From the NCBI GenBank assembly GCA_029204225.1, contig CM055107.1, positions 42,592,007 to 42,656,006 of the forward strand: a stretch of DNA of 64,000 bases, given 5' to 3'. A program made the translations under genes and the position numbers. Position 1 is the first letter of the stretch. Each line of letters begins with the position of its first letter. The notes under the pieces were generated by a model. The model searched no databases, had not been told where the DNA came from, and saw nothing but the letters and a program-made list of their open reading frames with translations. The DNA comes from Diphasiastrum complanatum. Its lineage: Eukaryota; Streptophyta; Lycopodiopsida; Lycopodiales; Lycopodiaceae. This document shows positions 58,493 through 64,000 of the stretch, one piece after another.

Positions 58493-59229
58493 TGTGAAGA
58501 ATTGAAAAAGATTATCTATGTTAGATATAGGGGTCTTATGTTTTTTACATCAAGCATCTAGGTGTAGGATGTTGATAGGAATAAATTTGGCATAGATGGC
58601 AAATTATGCATTTCGACTTGTAATGCCACTATTGAGCCAAAATAGAGTAAGAGGCTAAACACGTGCCAATTAGAGTGTAGACAAGTGTAAAGCTTTTGTT
58701 TGATGAATTCCAAGAGGTCCAATAGGATTTAGAGGTGGAACCTTGTGAGGTCCAATAGGAAATTGAGGCGTGCTTGAATATAGTCCAATCGAATTAAGAG
58801 GAGCATGGATCAATGATCCAATAGGATCAAGAGGTGACAAAATATGGTCCAATCATAGCTAAGCATAGTGGTAGCTCGTGGACCTACTAGTATCATTGTA
58901 CTCCTCATTTTGAATCTATTTGATTTGGTGATTTCATGAATTTTGTGAGTTATTGGATTTCTAGCTTTCTCTCTCTACCCGAGAGCTCATGATGCATTTT
59001 CTCTCTCTAACCGAGGAGAGCAGCTTGTTTTTACTTAGATTATTTTTTGAATACTTCCCACACGTGTGAGTGAGAGTTGGAAGTGATTGAATGCATGTAG
59101 TAGTGTGTTTTTGCCATAGGATCTAAGATTGATTTTGAATCTCAATCTAGTCTTGATCTTGGTGCATCTACACACCTTAGGAGATCACAAGTACATGTTG
59201 TGGACAATCCACACGTGTGAAATTCAACA
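58493..59229 (+). repeat. 5' LTR of element H (737 bp)
   Basis: TG...CA ends (TGTGAAGAATTG to AATTCAACA). It holds a 33-bp repeat array with CCAAT motifs (58719-58880) and CACGTG at 58660, 59061 and 59212. Confidence 0.92.
58719..58880 (+). repeat. 33-bp CCAAT repeat array in the H LTR
   Basis: CCAAT begins at 58719, 58752, 58785, 58818 and 58849: spacing 33, 33, 33 and 31. Each unit continues roughly as AGGA-TT-AGAGG. It lies in the U3 part, where LTR enhancers usually sit. Confidence 0.85.
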
Positions 59230-59241
59230 TGGTATCAGAGC
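59230..59241 (+). promoter_or_regulatory. tRNA-iMet primer-binding site of element H
   Basis: TGGTATCAGAGC immediately after the LTR; perfect match to the initiator-Met complement. Confidence 0.93.
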
Positions 59242-59986
59242 CTACCTAAGGTTACCATGCATTTTGATCCATCTAAGTGAAAAAATTTTCATCAATGTTG
59301 AGCTAGAAGTTGTCAAGGCCCATTTTCCTAGCTATCTTGTTCAGTCTTGGATCAAAAGAGATCAAAAGGACATTGATTGGGTCTGACCTGGTACTGTATG
59401 GAATCAGGTGCTTAGACACGTGTGAGGAACATCCAATTTCAGTTTGGAAGTTCTCTCTCATGTTTGATCCATTTATCTTGCTTGATAGCTTGTTTTGAAG
59501 CTATTTTTGTCTAGTTTCTGTTACAATCAGTTTCATTCCATTTGGTTGAGCCAATCAAAAGCTATAAGATTTTGAAGAGGGTTAGTTAGGGCACCTAGAC
59601 CTGGGTGGCCACATTTGGTTTGGTCAAGAGATTGCTTGGTTGATCCAAAATCACAGTTGTATGCTTGCCAATCTCATCTATATGTGATCTAGGCACTGTT
59701 TTGAGATCTTAGCCATTTTGTTTCATGCAATATCATTGTATTTGAGTCAAATTTGGTTTCTTAGTGTATTTCACACATGCTAAGAGTGTTAGATCCTAAC
59801 TTTCCCTATACTCCATCATTTGATGTGAAATAGATCTTGTTTTAAAGAGATTTGAGTAGGTAGTGAGAATCAATTCACAAATAGTTGCAAGATCTTTTAT
59901 AGGAGGAGATAGTACTCAATTATTGGATCCTATTGAGAGTGTGTAGCAACATTTATTGTTCATCATTTGAGTTTTCTTCACTTCAA
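59242..59986 (+). other. Leader of element H
   Basis: About 745 bp without a long frame. One CACGTG lies at 59417-59422. Unlike the D leader, no clear strong donor follows the primer site. Confidence 0.6.
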
Positions 59987-62900
59987 ATGTCTTCAATGGG
60001 TTCATCCTTGTTGGAACCAAGTGAAAGATTGACCACTTCAAATTATTCAATTTGGAAAATGAGGATGGAGTCCATCTTGATCCTTCAAGACATGATGGAC
60101 ATAGTTCTTGGCCTTGAAGAAGAACCACAAGTTCTTTAACAAGTTCAAAAATACAAAAAGAGAGCTAGGATGGCTCTCCACTACATTAAGATGAATGTCT
60201 CTAATGAGATATTGAGGGAGATAGGTACTTGTACAGTAGCCAAAGAAGCTTGGGATTGTCTCAAGACTATCTATGAGGCTAAGAATACCTCTAGGCTTAT
60301 CACTCTTAGGAATCAAATCTTTCAAAGTAGCCAAAAGAGTGATGAGAGTGCATCTAGTTATGTTTTGAGAGTAAAAGATATTCATAGAGAGCTTGCTGGC
60401 ATTGGTGATTCCATCAATCAAAATGAGCTAGTTCAAGTCATTCTCAATGGCTTGAGAAGTGAATTTGATAACCTTGTCCAATCCTATGCCATTAAGGAGG
60501 AGCTACCAAGTTTGGAGGCTCTCCAAAGTGTGCTAATTTCAGAAGAATCAAGACAAGAGTACAAGCTCTTGAGGATGGACAAGCTTTCTCTCACTCGTAA
60601 TGATGGAAAAGCTCTCTTTGCCAAGGATAAGCACAAAGGGAGGAGCAAGAACCAACATCAACAATCCTCAAGCAAGGACAAAGTCAAATCCAAAGACAAA
60701 GATGAGGAGGAAGATGATTCCTCTAATGCTTCATCATCCAAGCTCAAGAAGAAGAAGATCAAGTGCTTATATTGTGGTAAGAAAGGTCATTATGCCACCA
60801 ATTGCTTCAAAAAGAAGAATCAACTCAAGCAAGCCAATATTATTAATGAGAAGGAAGACACTATTGCAAGTGATGGAGAGGGATCTCTTATGGTCTCTAG
60901 TTTCTCATCTACTCCTTTCAAGAAGGACAGCCTATGGTATATTGATAGTGGAGCCTCTTCACATATGTGTAGCTCCAAGGACTCTTTCTCTTCTATTGCA
61001 CCTTATGATGGAGTCAAGAAATCAATATACACTGCAAATAATTTTGAATGTCCTATTGAAGGCATAGGGAACATTCCTTTGAAGCTTGCATCCTCTAAAG
61101 TTCTTTCTCTCTCTAGAGTTCTTTATGTACCTAAGCTTACCAAGAATCTTATTAGTGTTGGCCAATTGCTTGATAATGGCCTTGATGTAAAATTCAATGT
61201 TGAAACTTGCACTATCAAGAAGAATGATGAGATACTTGCATTAGGATCTAGATTTGGTGGCATCTATAAACTAGATCCAAATGAGTATGTGAATGCTTGT
61301 AATGTTGCTCTTGTGAACAAGCTCTCTATGGAGGAATTATGGCATAGGAGGTTGGGACATCCCAACTACAAATCCATGCTCTCTATGATCAAAGAAGCCA
61401 AAGCTATTGGCTTGCCAAAGTCACTCTCCAAGAAGATCAAGCCTTGTGAGGCTTGTGCTATTGCTAAATCTCACAAAAAGCCATTTACAAGATCTTCTAT
61501 CAAAAGCAAGCATCCTTTAGAGTTAATCCACTCGGATGTGCATTTCTCATCAACTACAAGCAAGGGAGGAGCCACTTGTTTTGTTACTTTCATTGATGAT
61601 TACACAAGATTCACTTGGATATATCTTCTTGCTTCTAATTCTATGGTGTTTGATCATTTCCTTATTTTCAAAGCTTATGTAGAGAAGCAATTCTCATTCA
61701 AGATTAAAGCTCTTAGAAGTGATGGAGGTGGTGAATATATCTCCAATAAATTTCAAGATTTTTGTAAGCTTGAAGGCATTAAAAGAGAGTTTTCTTGTGC
61801 CTACTCTCCATCTCAAAATGGAGTAATAGATCTCTATGTGAATGTGCAAAATCTATGAGAATTGAGGCATCTTTGCCCAAAGATTTTTGGGGAGAAGCCT
61901 TTAATTGTGCAAATTATCTTTGCAATAGGCTCCCACATATAGGTCTTGGAGGAAAGTCACCATATGAAATCTTATTTTTGAAGAAGCCTAAGGTTGATCA
62001 CCTTAGAGTTTTTGGATGCTTATGCTTTGTCCATATTCCCTTGGAAACAAGGAAGAAGGAAGATCCTAGTGCATGCAAAGGGATCATGGTTGGATACTCA
62101 TCCACCAAGAAGGCCTATAGAGTCTTTATACTCTCTACTTCTCAAGTTATTGAAAGTAGAGATGTTGTCTTTTATGAAGATCAACGCTCATCATTTGAAG
62201 AGTCCGAGATCAAGAAATCTATGGATGCATCATTAATTATTGATTTTGAAGACAATCATGATGTGATGGGGTCGAGATTTGAAGAAGACTCTCCTTGGAT
62301 TTTTTCACCAAGAAGATCCATGAGAGATAGATCCGAGCCTAAGAGGCTCTCATATGTTGAAAAAGACAAACAAGTGGATCTTGGTTCCACTAATTATGTT
62401 TTTTATGTCTCTCATGAAGAGCCAAAGAATGTACAAGAGGCACTCAATACCAAGGAGTGGTATGATGCCATGAAGCAAGAGTATGATGCATTGATCACCA
62501 ACAATACTTGGGAGTTTGTGGATCCTCAATCCAACAAGCATGTGATTGGTTGCAAGTGGGTATTTCGGATCAAGTTCAATCATGATGGCACCATCAACAA
62601 GCATAAAGCAAGATCATTTGCCAAAGGATTTGCTCAAATCCATGGTCTTGATTATGAGGAGACCTTTGCACCTGTTGCAAAGATGGTGACAATAAGAATT
62701 CTTATTTCTCTTGCTTGTTTTTTCAAGTGGAAGGTGTTCCAATTAGATGTATCCAATGCTTTTCTAAATGGTTATCTTGAGGAGGAGATCTATATGGAAC
62801 AACCTCAAGGATTCATCAAGGATGAGTCCAAAGTGTGCTTGCTCTTCAAAAGTCTTTATGGACTCAAGCAAGCACCAAGATCATGGTATCCAAGACTTAA

Positions 62901-63959
62901 CTCTTTTCTTATTTCACTAGGATTTACTCTTAGTGACTATGATCCTTCCATGTATCTAAAGTTTGTTGATAGCAATATTGTCATTCTTCTAATTTATGTT
63001 GATGACATTATTCTTTGTGGAAGTTGTATCAAGCTAGTTGATGAAACAAGCTAGCACTTGGATGTGAGTTTAAAATGCAAGATCTAGGAGAGATGCATTA
63101 CATCCTAGGCCTAGAAATTGATTTTTATGAAAATCATGTCTTTATATGCCAATCTAGATATGCTCACTCTATGTTGAAAAAATTCCATATGGAAAATTCT
63201 AAGAGCATAGATACTCCAATGGAGCACATTGTAAAAGATCCTAATAAAGGTGATGAAAGATCCTTTGAGGACATCACACTTTTTAGGAGTCTTGTAGGCT
63301 CCTTGATTTGGCTTACCATTACTAGGCCCGATCTAAGTTTTTGTGTGCACAAATTGAGTCAATTTATGCAAGATCCTAAGATCCATCATTGGAAGATGGC
63401 CAAGAGGATTCTAAGATATGTATCTTCATCTTGTGATTATGGTCTACTCTATAAAAGTGAAGATCTATCCATGATTGGCTACTCGGATTCGGACTTTGCA
63501 AGTGACAAGATGGATCGAAAGTCTATTAGTGCATACACTATCTTTCTTGGAGGCAATCTAATATCTTGGCTTTCCAATAAGCAAGATACTATATCTCTCT
63601 CTTCATGTGAGGCCAAGTACAAAGCACTCACTACAACTACCAAAGAAGTGCTTTGGATGAAGAGGTTATTAATGGAGCTAAAGTGCATCAAGGAGGATGA
63701 TCTACCAGTGATCAAGTGTGATAACATCTCAGCCCAAGCTCTTGCCAATAATCCCATATTTGATGCAAGAAGCAAGCACATAGAAGTGGCACACCATTTT
63801 GTGAGAGAAAAGCTTATTGGAGGAGAAATCTATTTGGAGCATGTCAACTCGTCCTCTTGTATTGCCAATCTACTCACCAAGCCTTTGAGCAAAAGTGCTT
63901 TCATCAAGCATAGGTCTAATCTTGGAGTTATATCAAGATCAATGCTCAAATCTTCATAG
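59987..63959 (+). pseudogene. Copia gag-pol pseudogene of element H
   Basis: Gag starts MSSMGSSLLEPSERLTTSN. A nonsense codon falls at 60137-60139 in otherwise continuous frame. The CCHC knuckle (CLYCGKKGHYATNC) is near 60765 and the protease WYIDSGASSHM near 60936. Integrase zinc residues and the core Asp pair are present. A loss of about 13 bp at about 61825 removes the region of the catalytic Glu and shifts frame. RT is complete to YVDDIILCG (about 63000); a 1-nt loss near 63050 then shifts frame. RNase H has YSDSDFA, then SSCEAKY, CDNISAQ and HIEVAHHFVRE, and ends at 63957-63959. With only three lesions and intact cis signals, this is the second-youngest-looking element here after D. Confidence 0.94.
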
Positions 63960-63966
63960 ATAATTT

Positions 63967-63977
63967 TTTAGGAGGAG
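63967..63977 (+). promoter_or_regulatory. Polypurine tract of element H
   Basis: TTTAGGAGGAG directly before the 3' LTR start TGTGAAG at 63978. Confidence 0.8.
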
Positions 63978-64000
63978 TGTGAAGAATTGAAAAAGATTAT

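Larger units (their letters stand above)
58493..64000 (+). mobile_element. Copia element H, nearly full length, runs off the right edge
   Basis: A 5' LTR (58493-59229), a perfect primer site, a leader of about 0.76 kb, gag-pol (59987-63959), a purine tract and the first 23 bases of the 3' LTR (63978-64000), which match the 5' LTR start (TGTGAAGAATTGAAAAAG). The left flank ATGAG (58488-58492) would be the 5-bp duplication; the right copy is outside the window. Three coding lesions make it non-autonomous, but cis signals look intact. Confidence 0.93.

Overview
This is a nuclear window from a land plant, rich in transposable elements. The evidence is one recognisable host gene (a CASP-like four-TM membrane protein with two short GT-AG introns at 19179-20384), primer-binding sites matching plant initiator tRNA-Met (TGGTATCAGAGC), many Ty1/copia elements, and one CACTA-type DNA transposon. 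No bacterial genes, CRISPR arrays, rRNA or tRNA genes were seen. The sequence does not allow a species call; the TE load would suit a large genome such as a fern, lycophyte or gymnosperm, but that is inference.

Left third (1-16.4 kb): a decayed minus-strand copia element (A, 1-4875, running off the left edge); a second minus-strand copia RT/RNase H remnant (B, 5057-5890); two plus-strand copies of another copia family, one keeping the 3' half and 3' LTR (7518-10850), the other keeping the 5' LTR, gag and integrase (J, 12656-15775); an orphan minus-strand LTR (Q, 11593-12028); and a gypsy-like gag remnant (15907-16350).

Middle (16.4-27.5 kb): mostly non-coding, holding the CASP-like gene, microsatellites, several short tandem duplications and one LTR-like segment (25045-25790).

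Nested cluster (27.5-42 kb): a copia RNase H tail and LTR (N) is interrupted at 28445 by copia element C. C is in turn interrupted at 31335 by element D. D is a complete copia element: 655-bp LTRs differing at 4 sites, a TCGAT target duplication, a tRNA-Met primer site, and one uninterrupted 1317-codon gag-pol with all catalytic residues. It is the only apparently autonomous element here.

Right third (40-64 kb): copia fragments K and L; an LTR remnant with a polypurine tract (M); element F (same family as C, minus strand) carrying a 2193-bp non-autonomous CACTA-like insertion (47027-49219); an LTR plus about 3.4 kb of non-coding interior (I); copia fragment G; a C-family deletion derivative reduced to LTR, primer site and pol tail (O); and copia element H (58493 to beyond 64000), structurally complete at its left end but with a nonsense codon and two frameshifts.

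Most elements are dead. The active-looking parts are D and the CASP-like gene. The most interesting non-coding signals are the repeated splice-site-like cassettes in the D leader, a 33-bp CCAAT repeat array in the H LTR, recurrent CACGTG motifs in LTRs and leaders of the A/D/H/K group, hairpin-forming arrays in the C/F/O LTRs, and the palindromic subterminal array of the CACTA element.
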